Positions 21,720 through 34,204 of a stretch of 64,000 bases of DNA are shown here, piece by piece. The position numbers and the translations under genes are program-made. Under the pieces are notes generated by a model. That model had not been told where the DNA came from. It did no database searches and saw only the letters and a program-made list of their open reading frames with translations. Within the stretch, counting starts at the first letter, position 1. Each line of letters opens with the position of its first letter. The stretch covers positions 15,512,060 through 15,576,059 of the forward strand of contig CM055823.1 of assembly GCA_029582265.1 (NCBI GenBank). Reading direction: 5' to 3'. This stretch comes from Zoroaster sp. YZ-2022 (Eukaryota > Echinodermata > Asteroidea > Forcipulatida > Zoroasteridae).

Positions 21720-22345
21720 TGAACTTGAAACTTGGCATGTACTTAGAACTTAACAAGTAGATGAAACACAGCAGTTGTGAGTGACCCCAATTTGACCTTA
21801 CTTCCTGTCCAAACCGGAAGTCAAAGTTGTCAATATTTAAAAAATCATATCTCCAACAACCACAAGAGGTAAATTCACATTTTTTTCACCATTTTATAGA
21901 TTGTTAATTGTCGAAAAATATGTTTACACAAAGGTGACCCTGAATTGACCTTACTTCCTGTCCAAACCGGAAGTTAAAATTTAATATTTAAAACTCATTT
22001 CTCAACAACCACAAGAGTGTAAATTCACAGTTTAAGTGCACTATTGTACAGATTGTTAACTGTCAAAAAATATTTACAAAAAACATGACCCCAATTTGAC
22101 CTTTACTTCCTGTCTAAACCCGGAAGTCAAAGTTTAATATTTCTAAAAAAAAAAAAACATCTCAACAACCACAAGAGGTAAGATTCCAAAATGTTTGTAC
22201 CATTGTACAAACCGTTAATTGTCAAAAGATATTTACAAAAGATGATACTCCCACTTGACCTTACTTCCTGTCCACACCGGAAGTCAAAGTTTAATATTAA
22301 AAAAACACATCTCAACAACCACAAGAGGTAAATTCAAAGTTTAAT
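21720..22345 (+). repeat. Minisatellite, unit about 153 bp, four copies
   Basis: Four units are marked by CTTCCTGTCCAAACCGGAAG at 21801, 21954, 22106 and 22264, each followed by AATATTTAAAA, CTCAACAACCACAAGAG and a TTAATTGTC block. The marker is itself an imperfect palindrome. A related array in reverse orientation lies at 29085-29480, so this is a dispersed family, and it is absent from X2. Confidence 0.88.
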
Positions 22346-22659
22346 ATTAAAAAATAATAATACAAAGTTTCTTTAAAAAACATTCTGACGTCATCATCAC
22401 TGCCCTGACAAAACTCGCACCTATGTGTTTGTAATATCACAAACACTGCCGTCTAGTTTGGATTGATTTTGTTTTAGATTACCAGCCATAGTGTATATGA
22501 GGCTTTAATGACAATTGAATGAGTTGAAACTTTTCACAGGATTTGGTTTCTGCAGTACATTACATTGATTATCAGAAAGATGCAATTAAATACATTTTTA
22601 TTTCAATGGTATAATGATGACAATTCACTCAAATTCGTTTCCGGATATTTATAACCACT

Positions 22660-23490
22660 AGTGGTACTCTCCGCTTAATAGGCAGAGTACATCCAGTGTA
22701 TAATTTCGGACAATTTCGCTCACATTCATTTCCAGATAATTATAATCGCTGATGTACTCTTCCGTAATGGACAGAAGTTGAAATTTGTTAAATATGCAAA
22801 TACAAATTGGCAATGTTTTTTGGACAATTTCAAAATTTTCAAAAGAAAGATTTTCTTTGACACCATGCTTTTTATAAAAGCAGACTTCCAAAAAAATCCT
22901 GGAATACACAGTGAAAGTACTTCTTTCCTGTGGAACTTGTTCACATCAATTGAGTTGGGTGTAAGGCACAACAAGGCTTAATGTTGGTATCAGTTACCGG
23001 CCTGAAAAGGACTACCATAATAATGCTTATGTATACAAATGAGCAAAACATTTGGACTATTTCAACATTTTAAGATACATGTCTTGCATTGACTCCATGA
23101 GATGATGTAAAGATGAGTGTTGTTTATAAGCAGACATCTAAAAACAAAATGTAAAATACAACAGTCATAGTGGCTTTATAATGTATACTCTCTATGCTCT
23201 GATGACCGTAATTTAACCACTGATTTGTGAGAACCACTGCCTTTAGAGTTTTCAGATTGTGTGTTGCACAATTTTAGAGTTGAGATATTTCACGAGTATC
23301 TTTTAAGATTGAACATATTAGTAAAAATAAATAATTTTTACTATACCATATTTGAAATACTGCATACAAAAGGGGTAAAGAATTTTGAAACATTCCAATT
23401 TATAGTGCAATCCCCCTATTTACCAATTTAAGTTGGATATTTCTATAAAATATTGGCACTAAATAAAGAAGGCAACTAACTTGAAGCTAT
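22660..23490. other. Block X1 interior, partly unique
   Basis: Only the part near 22960-23130 matches X2 (58536-58690). The rest has short frames (for example 22778-22981 +) without motifs. No gene is supported. Confidence 0.4.
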
Positions 23491-23514
23491 GATTGGAATG
23501 AGCAAAAGAAAACT

Positions 23515-23975
23515 ACACTGAACAAGTAATTTGAACCCAATTGTGGATGAATTACTCTACCACCAGGGACCAATTACACTGAACAAGGATTTAGAACCCA
23601 ATTGTGGATGAATTGCTCTCACCACCAGGGACCAATTACGCTGAACAAGGATTTGAACCCAATTGTGGATGAATGTGCTCTACCACCAGGAACCAATTAC
23701 AGCTGAACAAGGATTTGAACCCAATTGTGGATGAATTACTCTACCACCAGGGACCAAGTTACGCTGAACGAGGATTTGAACCCAATTGTGGATGAATTGC
23801 TCTCACTCACCACGGAACAGTTACGCTGAACAAGGATTTGAACCTAATTGTGGATGAATTGCTCTACCACCAGGGACCAATTACACTGAACAAGGATTTG
23901 AACCACCTGTGGATAAATTGCTCTACCACCAGGGACCAATTACACTGAACAAGGATTTTAACCCAATTGTGGGAT
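23515..23975 (-). repeat. 60-bp tandem array with tRNA-like B-box in every unit
   Basis: About eight units of 60 bp (CTGAACAAGGATTTGAACCC, then AATTGTGGATGAATTGCTCT, then ACCACCAGGGACCAATTACA) run head to tail. On the minus strand each unit reads GGTGGTAGAGCAATTCATCC, then GGGTTCAAATCC. That resembles part of a tRNA D-arm followed closely by a pol III B box (GGTTCAAATCC). The unit is too short for a tRNA cloverleaf. X2 lacks the array. It probably grew from a single tRNA-related or SINE fragment. Confidence 0.85.
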
Positions 23976-25570
23976 TGTGGACCAATTTCATTATTGTTTA
24001 GTAAATTTATCTGCTCCAGCAAAAATGTAGCCGAGGAACCAGCCAGAAGTGGTATACATTAACAGTGACAATTTATTTTGGTAACCTTTTTGCTAAACAT
24101 AACTTTTCTGGTGATTCAGTCAAATTTACTTTGCTTGAACTGATAAACAATGACCCAGCCTTCTATTGAACACTTCAAAGAAGGGTGGGTAATTTTTATT
24201 TGTTGTATTTTTGGTGGGTGTGTTTGAGGATGATGGGGCTGGGAAGGGGTTGGGGGTGTGTTACTTCCACATGCCTATATTGAAAATTCATACTTTTAAA
24301 GATGTATTGCCTGTGTTTTTACCATCAATTTCTAGAAAGGAAAACCATCAAAATGTATTTATGACGGGATTATTTTGAGAAATGTGTAATTTTACAGTAT
24401 TTGTTTTCACACCCTTTAGGTTACAAGAAAATTGTTAGGGACATCCTGATTGAGAGACAAATTGGATGGGGCTTCTATTTTTGTGGTCCATGCTTACAAA
24501 TCCCTATTGGTCATAGGGTTAGGTAGGAGTTCATTTTGTAGAATTAATTATTTTTTAGATGGAGGCTCTACATTATCAAAACAAAAACACTTACTGAGAT
24601 GAATCCTTCCCAAAAGTATGTGTACACATATGGATTTTACACACATCATGATCACTTTATTGAAAGCCCAGCTCGATAATGCCGAACTTAGCAATATAAT
24701 TGGTACCACTCTATCTAAGTTGTATAGAACAGTACTCAGTATGTGGCTTACGATGATCAGGTTAATAGTAAATAAAGAGGGCACTTGAACAAAGGGCCTG
24801 ATAATTTTGAAACCTACCGAAAAAGTCCCGTCTTACAAAGTATTAACATATTTTTTCATTTTTTATACTTTTTTAAAAAAATGTATTTATTGAAATTACA
24901 AATATGAAACTTTTTTTATAATTATTGAGATGCTCAAAAGTTTGATTTAGGCACACAATGTGTTTGTAACCGCTTCTTTATTGACATGACTACTACTGAC
25001 TTCCCATTTTGTACATTGTCTTTTCAGTAACTCATTCTCACCCATCTATCCACAAACCTACCCGTATCATTGACTCCACAGCTACGTTAATAGATAACAT
25101 CTTTACTAATAGTTGTGATTTACCATCCCAAATCTAGAATCTTGTTTTGCGATGCTTCTGATCATCTACCCATTTTTCTCATGATTCAGTTAAATGATTC
25201 ACATCTCAATAAAGAGAAAGTCACTCAATCCTTCAGATTGTATCAAGAAAAACATTATTCAGTTTCAACAACACTGTTCACTAAGAGGAAAATGTACTCA
25301 TGTGAAAGAAAGCCCGATACTGCTTTTATAATACACTTCATCACTATGTTTACTCATCTTTAAGTGATTCTCATTTCCCAGTTCAAAATATCAGTCTTAA
25401 TAGAAGATTAAAATCATAGATGACCAATGGCATCATACAATTAAAACCATGAGATGACCAATGGCATCATACAATCCATCAAACACAAAACAAATTCTAT
25501 AAGAACTCTCCTGATCAAACCAAAACAATGCCAACAAAATGAAGTACAAGAAATTCTGTAACAACCTTAA

Positions 25571-25993
25571 TGGGGGACTGTCGTGGATTTAAAATCAAAC
25601 AGTTAAATATGTGATCGTTTTATTCTTTTATATCAGTAAAAGATCAATACAATTTTTACTTTTGTTTTATTGTTTTTGAGATTATGTTATTTTCACCATT
25701 GTAAAATGCCCTACTTTTTACTAGTTGTTCCCGCGCCCCTGCACGGAGGAGCTGTTTGTGACGTCAAGTCGGGGAGAAATTCGATAGTCTAGTCATGATT
25801 GTTGTTTAAGTTTGTTGAAATTCTAACCATGTTCATCCCGTCGCTGCACAAAACTGTGTGAGCCGATGGACCTGACCACTTTACTCTTGTCAGTCGAACT
25901 TTTGCTTGTCCCAAATACGGCGATATTCACGGGTGGGTCTCAAAAACAATACTTTATTACAAAACGCCTTATGTATAAGGATGTCAGTCCCCT
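25571..25993. mobile_element. piggyBac-like non-autonomous element with TTAA duplication
   Basis: The ends TGGGGGACTG and CAGTCCCCT are inverted repeats flanked by TTAA on each side (25567-25570, 25994-25997). The sister copy at about 63395 reads CTTAATGGTCTG with a single TTAA, the empty site. There is no ORF of note in the 423 bp. TTAA targeting and exact flank structure point to the piggyBac superfamily; the internal sequence gives no further support. Confidence 0.82.
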
Positions 25994-26035
25994 TTAATGC
26001 GGTCTGATCAAAGTTGTCAAAGTAAGGTACACTAC

Positions 26036-26849
26036 TGTGGCGCAAATTACTGAACAATATATAGAGGGCGCGCGAGCAGCGATGGGCCCCAATATAAAGG
26101 TCCTTGGACTGCAGCCTTCAGCATGCAGTGATTCACTTCCTAGTTCTCTAGTTTTAGTCTAGTCCTCTAGTCTGGTAGCGTGTGATTGTCTCACAGGACA
26201 GGAGTGAAATCTACGGTAGGCACGAGCAGGGCTTGACGGTGTGATGGACAGACGGACGGTGGAGTTTGGTTGGGGTCAGGTCGCAGGGACCGCAGGAGGC
26301 TACCGGAGGGCGTGACGCGACGACGCACGGCACTCGGCCGACGTGGCAGGACGGAGCCAGGGCGCGCGCTCCACAAGGCCGCCTCGAGGAAGGGAGACTC
26401 TAGGAGATCTCAGGACTCTGGAGCGGGGAATCTTGAAGGCGGAATACGCGCACACGCTTGAGAGGCGTACGGCTCCACGGGTACCCTGAGACCCAGCCCG
26501 GCCGGGCACTACCCTGCCGCCAAGCACTGCCTTTTAGCGCATTAGTGCGAGAGCTATCCTGTAGGCTATTTCGTTATCATTGTTAATAGAGGCTAATCAA
26601 CACTGGGTCCAATACATGTATTTAATTCACCACAACTCAATCAAAGAGCAACGGAGGTCATTGTTTCTGGTGTAATTTAATAAGTGTCTGTCCAAGTCAG
26701 CTACCTCGAAGGAGGCGTGGGTGATGTCACTTCACGCGTATAGGGCGGTATATCTCCATCCTCAAACAGACACCTGCATTCCCGGCTGCAGGAACTGATC
26801 CGCAGAGGGAATTGGTAGTGAATTACGGATCGGGAGTAGTCCTGCCACA
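26036..26849 (+). mobile_element. Solo-LTR-like GC-rich insert
   Basis: This 814-bp insert splits the LINE fragment between GGTAC and TATGCAG, which are adjacent in X2. It starts TGTGGC and ends GCCACA, the TG...CA form of LTRs. AATATAAAGG at about 26091 is a possible TATA box, with a CAGT initiator-like site about 40 bases later, before a GC-rich stretch (26200-26540) that stands out strongly. The flanks TAC/GTA extend the inverted match to 9 bp, so a TIR element is an alternative. A clean target duplication is not visible. Confidence 0.55.
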
Positions 26850-27429
26850 GTATCATATGCAGATAAGTTTTCTTTCTTGATGCTAAATCAATATCAAACA
26901 AACCGGGAACATTATAAATTATATTCTTAAGAAAAACTCCCACTCAACACTCGATGTGATTTTAACTCCAATGGACGAATGCTTTACAAACAAGGCCCAA
27001 ACGAATAGACAATCAATATTTAAACAAACCAAATTCGGCCTTTTTGCACTGAATTATTCGCTTATTAATATTTTAACACATAGAACAATTCTGAGATTAT
27101 CCTTTGGCCACCCAGCTTTTAATTAAATCTCCAATAAAACTGGGTATTTTTTGCTCCCATCAGTTTAGGATTGTTAAAGACAAAATAACCAAGATTTTGA
27201 TCATTTGGATCCAAAATATTTCCATTTCTCCTTGAGTTTTGGTATATTTTGCAGACAGTTCTAATGTTAACGCATCTATTTTGCATGTGATGATGATTAA
27301 TCCAGTTGTACCCTAATTCTGGAGATCCCCTTATAGTGTCTGTTTGATTTTTGTCTGGTTTCGATGACCAATAATAATTGCATGATAACTTATCCATTTC
27401 TTAGTCATTTAGTAATATTTCTATTCAAA

Positions 27430-29080
27430 AATATTTCTTCTAACTATGTTTATTCTCTCTGCCCAATTGTCTTCCGTCTTGATCTCATTTCCAAAATGTA
27501 GGCCAAGAATTTAAATTTTTGATTGTTCCTGTTTTTCTGTCTTTCCATGCTCCCAACTATAAGCCTTGGGTTTTCTGATTGTTGATTTTTGAACCGGATC
27601 CTTCAACATTGAGAAGACTGATAGGTCTCCATTTTTTAAAGTCACCTCTTTCGCCTATGTTTTCTTTTTTTCCTTTTTTTCAATTTCAAAGTATTTTTTT
27701 AAATAAAAATAAATTAATAATATTGTTGAAATTGCATTTCGATATTCAATCGAAACAGCAGACATTATATTTCGATCGGCAAACATGAACTACGCACTTC
27801 AACTAATTTGCTTACAGTGCGACGTAACTACAGTCAACGGAAATCGGTGGCACAATGCTGCGTGATTGAAATTAATGACATAAATACTTACAAGTATTGC
27901 AGATTTTGTAGACCGTCAAATGAAATTTCTGGAATTTCGAATTCTCACTGATTTTGTTGTCAGACAGAGACCTAAGATGGAAAACAAAGAAGGGTTAAAA
28001 ATCCATCTCAGCAGATAAAAGAAAGATGTGCATCTGGCGTCTCCACACCATTCACCCCCATGGTTTCAACTTACAGGAAGGGAATGACTAATTTTACTTT
28101 TTTTCCCACAGCCATTTAACATTAATTTGATTTATGTATGTGTTGCTTGTTAATTCATTTGTCTCCCTGTCTGACTTTTTTTTCATTTTCACTCATCCTT
28201 ATTTTCTTCTTTCAGTCATAAACTCCTGCTCTCCTTGGACCCACATTTATTCAAGATTGTTTTCCTTTGATGCTTTTGTGAAAAAGTATATTTACTCAGT
28301 TTTTCTCTGCCCACATTATGTATGCAATCTGAGTGCTTAGCTCTGTCCCATTTGCAGAGTTTAGTAAAGTTTAATATTTTTCTCCTTTAATTCTAGTTCG
28401 AAGTTATTGTATTGTTTGAAGGATTACCAATAACATAATCGTACCGTTCTTCTTATTCCTGTTTTTCTTGTATCTTTTCTCTCGCCTTCATAATATTTAA
28501 TAATTTTGTAGACTATTTTTTCCAATATCCTAGCAAACAAATAACAGTCATAACAGTCTATTTGGGGTAATCCAAAATATCCAAAACTATTCAACTCGAG
28601 ATTTACATTTGTCGTCTTTATGAAGTTCATTATTACAAATCTATCTTCCTTTCCTGTAGGAAATGGTTTGATAATCAAAACGGACGAATTACTGTACTCA
28701 GTGATCTGACAGACCGGAAGAATCAACAGAAATTTATTTTAGTTGTTATCGGAGTGTTTCTGAAATTAGAATATAATCAATTTGATCAATTTAATTACTT
28801 TGTGGTAAAAATGTCTTATCCTGGTTTATTCTCTATGTCGCCATGTATCAACAATGAGAGTTCATTTCTCCTGAATAATTTTACAAAGAGAAGTTTTGAT
28901 TTGATCGTACATATTTCTTGAATCTAACTGACAGTTAAGATTACCTCAATCATGTAATTATATTTGGGATGTTATCGAAAAGGGAGTTCTCAAATTCAAC
29001 AACAAAAATTGCTTCCATAGAAGCGCCTATTTATGCATAAGCAATGAAATTGGTTAACAGTGACACCATCAATTTCTTTC
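27430..29080. other. Repeat-remnant interval, no supported gene
   Basis: Short frames only, including a 100-codon minus frame at 28424-28726 without recognised motifs. The part at about 28678-28825 recurs at 30140-30290. A weak repeat unit (AACATGAACTACGCAC... GACCGTCAAATG, 27700-27930) has diverged relatives at 31015-31270 and 31310-31460. Confidence 0.4.
28678..28825 (+). repeat. Local direct repeat with 30140-30290
   Basis: The segment containing GACCGGAAGAATCAACAGAA and TAATCAATTTGATCAATTT is repeated about 1.46 kb downstream with few differences. The intervening sequence includes the inverted 153-bp minisatellite. Confidence 0.75.
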
Positions 29081-29084
29081 TAAT

Positions 29085-29600
29085 TATTTTAATATTAAAC
29101 TTTGACTTTCCAGTTTGGACAGGAAGTAAAGGTCAAATTAGGTCAGTGTTTTGTAAATACTTTTGACAATTAACTATCTGTACAATGGTTCAAAAACTGA
29201 ATTTACCTCTTGTGGTTGTTGAGATATGATTTTTAAATATTAAACTCTTCACTTCCAGTTTGGACAGGAAGTAAGGTCAAATTAGAGTTACCTTTTTTGT
29301 AAATATTTTATGACAATTAAACGATCTGTACAATGGTGCAAAATTGTGAATTTCCCTCTGCCATGGTTGTTGAGATATGATTTTTTTGTAATATTACACT
29401 CTGATTTATCACTGTAATTCGATATCTGATGACCTAATCATGACGTCACAAATTTTGTTTCATCTACGTGTTAAGTTCTAAGTATATACCAAGTTTCAAG
29501 TTCATGGGAAGTTTGCAAGTATGTGGGTTTTATTGTAGAACCAATCGATGATGGGGAGAAGAAGAAGGAGAAGAAAAAGAAAGAAAAACGAACAAAAACA
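29085..29600 (-). repeat. Inverted copy of the 153-bp minisatellite element
   Basis: The marker sequence appears in reverse complement (CCAGTTTGGACAGGAAGTAA at about 29112 and 29258), with CTCTTGTGGTTGTTGAGATA between. It ends with CAAGTTTCAAGTTCATGGGA, the reverse complement of the flank at 21720, and a GA-rich run. The element family thus has a fixed flank and a variable number of internal units. Confidence 0.8.
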
Positions 29601-30139
29601 ATAGGTGTTTCAGGTACATACACCGAACACCCTAATAAAAAAAATTAAAAACATAGGAGAATCTACAATACAACTTCAAATCTGCTGATCTCAGATTTAT
29701 GACGCATTAAAATGCCGCAAAAAAGAGAAAAGAAGGTCAGATCCCTGTTGTATCACCAGCTTTCCTCCAAAGTAGACCATATCTTGAGAAGCTACTCTGA
29801 ATCTTGAACGCTACTCCTCCCACAGCTTCAAAATGAAAAGTATGCGTGGTAATTCTGATCTTGACCATGACAGTACGAGTGATCAGGTCAAAATCTATGA
29901 AAAAATATTTCCCGCCTGCAGCTCATTAGGCCAATATAGAAAAAAAAATTCATTATAAAGTAGGGTTCAAAACAACTTGTTCGAAAGTAGATAGCCTAGC
30001 ATCGGTATATATTCATCAATGTTCTCAGATTTTCCTGAAATCATACTTTGTGAAACATTGTCATGGTATCAAAGTTGAACATTCTGTCTTGCCGAGGTTC
30101 ACTCATTAGAAAACTAAATTTACAAATGAATCTCGACAA

Positions 30140-30290
30140 AACGGACAATTACTGTACTGTGATCTGAAGCCAGACCGGAAGAATCAACAGAAATTTATTT
30201 TAGTTGTTATCCGAGTGTTTCTGAAATTAGAATATAATCAATTTGATCAATTTAATTACTTTGTGGTAAAATGTCTATCCTGGTTAGAAA
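30140..30290 (+). repeat. Second copy of the 28678-28825 repeat
   Basis: It matches the first copy from CGGACAATTACTGTACTG through ACTTTGTGGTAAAA and is followed by different sequence. Confidence 0.75.
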
Positions 30291-33100
30291 ACTAAATTTA
30301 CAAATGAATCTTGATAGACAACATTTGAGTGAATCGGAAATATAAAAACAAAAATATAAGTTCGTTGTTCTTTATTTAGCTCTAATTAATAAGTGTGCAT
30401 GATTCATGCTGTAACTATTTGTGAATTAGTTTTGGAAACGAACAATGCAAACTTCCCTCAACATAAAGAAAATGTATTATATGAGTATGTTTAACGATTC
30501 AAGAATATACATGTAGCTAACAACTGATCCGTGTAAAATGTAGCTCATTAATGTCTTTAGTTAAAGAAAACAAAATGCATTCAAATTTTTCGATTGCAGC
30601 AAACCAGAAACTTTTGTTTTGTTGTCGGGTGTAACAAGCTGTACCAATTAATTAACAACTATGACAACTATGCTCTGGCCTCTGGGTGAAAGTTGTTGTT
30701 GGTTTCCAGATATGGAAGATGGAATAAAACGAAGTATGGTTTATAAAAAATTGTATTGAAAACAAAATACATTGGTAATAATTATCAATTTTCTCAGATT
30801 TTCAAGAAAGCATATATAGTTGTGAAAAGCTTCCATGGTATCAAACAAATGATCCTGCCGAGGTTCACTGAATATCAACACAAATTATTTAAGTGCACTC
30901 TGACATAAAAAGCTGGTGGTGACATACTACCTCTATTGGACCACATTTTAAAGCAAATTATCCAAATGTTTCATTAAATACAGCAATTTGTTATTTAATC
31001 CAGATATGCCTATATAAATTTAACAACCGATTTGTTTAAATGTTGCTTCCGATAATGTTGTGTCGCACCGAGACAATAGTGAAAAATGTATTGCCATATT
31101 TTTTCAATCAGCAAATATGAACATCACACTTTTTCAAATTTATTTTTGTCGTCAATCGTAATTTCATTTGAAGGGAATCGTTCTTTCCTGATGCTACGTG
31201 ATTGCAATTCATGGCATGGAAACTAACGCGTAAGTTAGAGCTTTTTTAGACCATCAAATGTTCCTTTGATCAATGAACCGATATTGTTGTTGAACAGCCA
31301 TTCAATATATTCAGTTATACATAAAACAATTGATTTGTTAAATATGTGCAGCGCAATAATGTCTCAAAAGAAAACGGTGCAACATGCAAGTGCATGTTTC
31401 GATCCGGCAAACAGGATCTACGTATGTTCTACGTACTAATGTTGTTTTGTCGTCAGACGTTAATATACTCAGAAGAAATGAAGTGAGAATGAATTCTCAA
31501 TGCACTAACACTCTGAGTGCATTAAATTAAGAACTACTAAATCATTAAACCAGTGCCGTAAATCCGTGATGAAAAGTTTGAGGGTAATATTGACATTTTG
31601 TTTGCATAATGTACTGGATCTCAAACGTCACTCAACGAGGGAATACCCCCTATTATACACTGCGTGAGACAAGGATACCCTTTGGCTGATTTTAAAAAGT
31701 GCGTGGGCCTAAAAATTAAAAAAATCAAATGCATAATACTTTTCACTTATTTTTCAGAAAATATTTTATTAAAAACAATATGGGTAAAATACTGAAAAAA
31801 TCTTGCCAAAGAATGCTTTATAACTCAATGACTGCTCATGTCTTATGCAGACCCAGGGCACTGTCTTCCACATGTTTTCCCCAAATCCAAAAATTCTGGC
31901 TACGCCACTGTTCAGTGGTATTACCGTTATATTAGTAGCGCCCTCTTTAGGCCATGACCGGAGCCTATAGCGAAATGTATATGAGCGTCTGGCGGTTTCG
32001 TTACAGGCACATTGAAACGGGATATGATTCGGCAAGCGCAATAATTTAAGTAGTTTAACAATTCAACTCCAAATACCAACACGGTTTGATAGCGTAGTAT
32101 AGTCGAATAGTTTAGTAGTTAAGTCGATAGTTTCAGTGCAAATAACCCTGGATCGAAACTCAGTGGCGCAACTATTTTAAACTTTAAATGGTGACGCAAT
32201 AACAATTTATTTAACACATAGGGACATGACAGCTGCTGGCTGTGGTAATGTACAACTAAGTATTGGATCTGATCTCAAACGTCGCCCACCCTTAAAAAAA
32301 AAGGCATTTTGGTGTGTTTTAAATAATAAATCGGCACAAATTATTCGCTGATTAATATTTTGTAACACATGAAAAATCCTGGGGAGATCCTATAGACCAG
32401 AAGATATCTAAGATGGGAAAACAAAGTATAGAGTTAAAACAAAATCATTAAAGCCAACTAATATGGTTATTTATTTCAATGTTCTTAGATTTTCCTGAAA
32501 GCATTGTTTGGTGAAATATTATTGATTGCTCAAAAACTGTGAAAATTCTTTCCTCCTGCAGCTCCTTAGGCCTTTTTAAGGCCATATTTTCCCCAAACTG
32601 CAAATTGGTTGGAAAAAGTGGCGACTTATATGAGAGCTGCAACCAGGACAAGAGATATATTCCAAAACCGAAAGTTTGAATTCTGTAATTTGTTGTACTT
32701 GAAACTTTGAAATCAATTTGCAACCTTAGTAAATTTAATAGAAATCGCTGAGTTTGAATAACCCCGGGTAATTTGAACTTTATTTGAAAGTCTGAACCAT
32801 GACATTATTTTGTATAGACCTAAAGAAACAGACTGATTTGAAGTCTCAGTAATTTTGTATTTTAAAGAGATGGACTTCAAACACTTCACAAAATATGCTG
32901 AAATCACTTTAATTAAGCAATGACTATTTTAGACTAGATCGTATTATTTGTTTTGGATAAATCTTTCCTGTATTCTGTAGATGGTTTCACCCACGTGTAT
33001 TCTGTCCCAGGCCAAGTTTTGCATCGCTACAGCGACAGAGGGCGTACGGAACTTTTGGACGTGTGATTTTGTTACTGTGGGTGAATCACCTTTATGATTT
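30290..33100. other. AT-rich interval with faint repeats, no supported gene
   Basis: A minus-strand segment ending at about 31911 begins CAGTGGCGTAGCCAGAA, a widespread terminal sequence of hAT-like non-autonomous elements; its other end is not identified. Two diverged ~200-bp units (31015, 31310) resemble 27700. Remaining frames have no motifs. Confidence 0.4.
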
Positions 33101-33109
33101 CCCAGATTA

Positions 33110-33262
33110 AAATATCAGTCTTAATAGAATAGAAATTATGGATGACGAATGGCATCATACAATCCATCAAACACAAAACAAATAATGTATAAGAACTTCC
33201 TGATCAAACCAAACAATGCCAACAAAATAAGTACAAGAAATTCTGTAACAAACTTAATTTCT
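33110..33262 (+). repeat. Short third copy of the X-block LINE segment
   Basis: The bases around GGCATCATACAATCCATCAA and CCAAACAATGCCAACAAAAT match 25430-25570 and 63285-63400. The copy ends abruptly in a C-rich tract. Confidence 0.75.
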
Positions 33263-34204
33263 CAGGCCAACCCCATCCCCTCAACATTTCTCCCACTCAC
33301 CCCTCCCCTCGTTGAATGGTGTGGACTGAGGTGTTCAACTTTGTGTATTATATAAGTGAGAGATTTTAGACCCACTCTCATTTCATTTGTGTATACTATG
33401 CATATAATTGCCTTTTAATGACTGCACAAATTTTGTCGGTTGTTTTGTTTCATGGGTAAATAGGCCTCCAAATTTTTTAAAAATAAAATAACATAAAAAA
33501 ACATAAAATTACCGTATTGACACATGACATAAATAACGATGAAGGTATATTAAATTTAATACTATAACTATGTGTTAAAACTGTAGATGTAGAATACAAA
33601 TAATACAGAAGGTTAATTACGTAAATGTGGCGAGGTTCAGTTAACTGAAGCGTTGGTATAATTTATATTACACTTGCCTGGTATATATACTGAACAGCAA
33701 AAGAAACGCAAGTCCGAGGACAGCAAAAGAAACGCAAGTCCGGGTCTTGTCAAGTTTTTCAAACAGAAGATAAACCATTTTGATTCTAATCACTCATTTA
33801 ATGAAAATGCTTTCAATTTGTGAGCTGAAAGTGACTGTTGAAATTGCATTGCAAGATAAAATACACAGTTCGTGAATTTACCTAACGGTTAAAGTCAACC
33901 TTCGACTGAAAGTGTCCGTTTTATCATGTCTGCTTGTCTGTCTATAGAAACCAATTATTAAACACCTTCCCCTGAGATTTCCTGGATGAGGGTTTTAGTT
34001 ATATACTGCGTGGATACATTACATGCGGTCCTAATAAGCTGACGAAAGAGGGCGGTAATTACATCAACATGATCAATATTCAATGAGTTCTGCCAATTAA
34101 TGTTCAATCAAAGCATTCATAAGTAAGTCAGTCAGAAAAATGCTGGATGTGTCAGGGAAAAACAATTATTATGATGAATATATTGCACTGAGTATCAAAA
34201 GCAT
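33262..34204. other. Interval before block Y1
   Basis: There is a 26-base direct repeat GGACAGCAAAAGAAACGCAA at about 33696-33745. The part at 34005-34100 (ACTGCGTGGATACATTACAT, CTGACGAAAGAGGGCG) recurs at 43305-43390, and ATGAGTTCTGCCAATTAATG recurs near 48298. No gene is seen. Confidence 0.5.

Larger units (their letters stand above)
19978..27430 (+). repeat. Block X1, diverged copy of block X2 (57293-64000)
   Basis: Colinear matches run from TTGGTTTAGATGCTTGGATA (19978 and 57294) through several anchors. These are a GGATACCCGGCACAGTC region (20780, 57875), an exon (20980, 58070), AACAAGGCTTAATGTTGGTA (22967, 58540), 24000-24380 against 58770-59110, 24415-25520 against 62287-63400, and 26000/26866-27430 against 63404-64000. 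X1 carries its own insertions (CTT repeat, 153-bp and 60-bp arrays, piggyBac-like and LTR-like inserts). X2 carries the Penelope-like element. Direct orientation in both. Confidence 0.85.
25020..27430 (+). pseudogene. LINE fragment (endonuclease end and early ORF2), interrupted twice
   Basis: Around 25060-25190 the translation gives TRIIDSTA-like and LIDNIFTNSCDLP blocks, then CDASDHLPIFLM. This is the SDHxPI end of an apurinic-type endonuclease domain of non-LTR elements. The following linker part (ILKKNSHSI in the X2 copy) is split here by a piggyBac-like insert (25571-25993) and an LTR-like insert (26036-26849). Further LINE or flanking sequence continues to 27430. Stops make it inactive. 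A third short copy is at 33110-33262 and a cleaner one at 62880-64000. Confidence 0.65.

Noticed and set aside
23515..23975. Possible CRISPR array or tRNA cluster
   Set aside because: Units are contiguous without spacers, in a eukaryotic setting, and 60 bp is too short for a tRNA cloverleaf.
26191..26527. Overlapping Arg-rich frames in the GC-rich block
   Set aside because: Open only because of high GC; better explained as promoter or LTR sequence.
27119..27397. Minus frames at 27119-27397 and 63726-63971 as a conserved gene
   Set aside because: They are in paired repeat copies, but the two translations diverge by frameshift, so the frame is not conserved.
28424..28726. 100-codon minus frame as a gene
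   Set aside because: No recognised motif, partly inside a local repeat whose second copy does not keep the frame.
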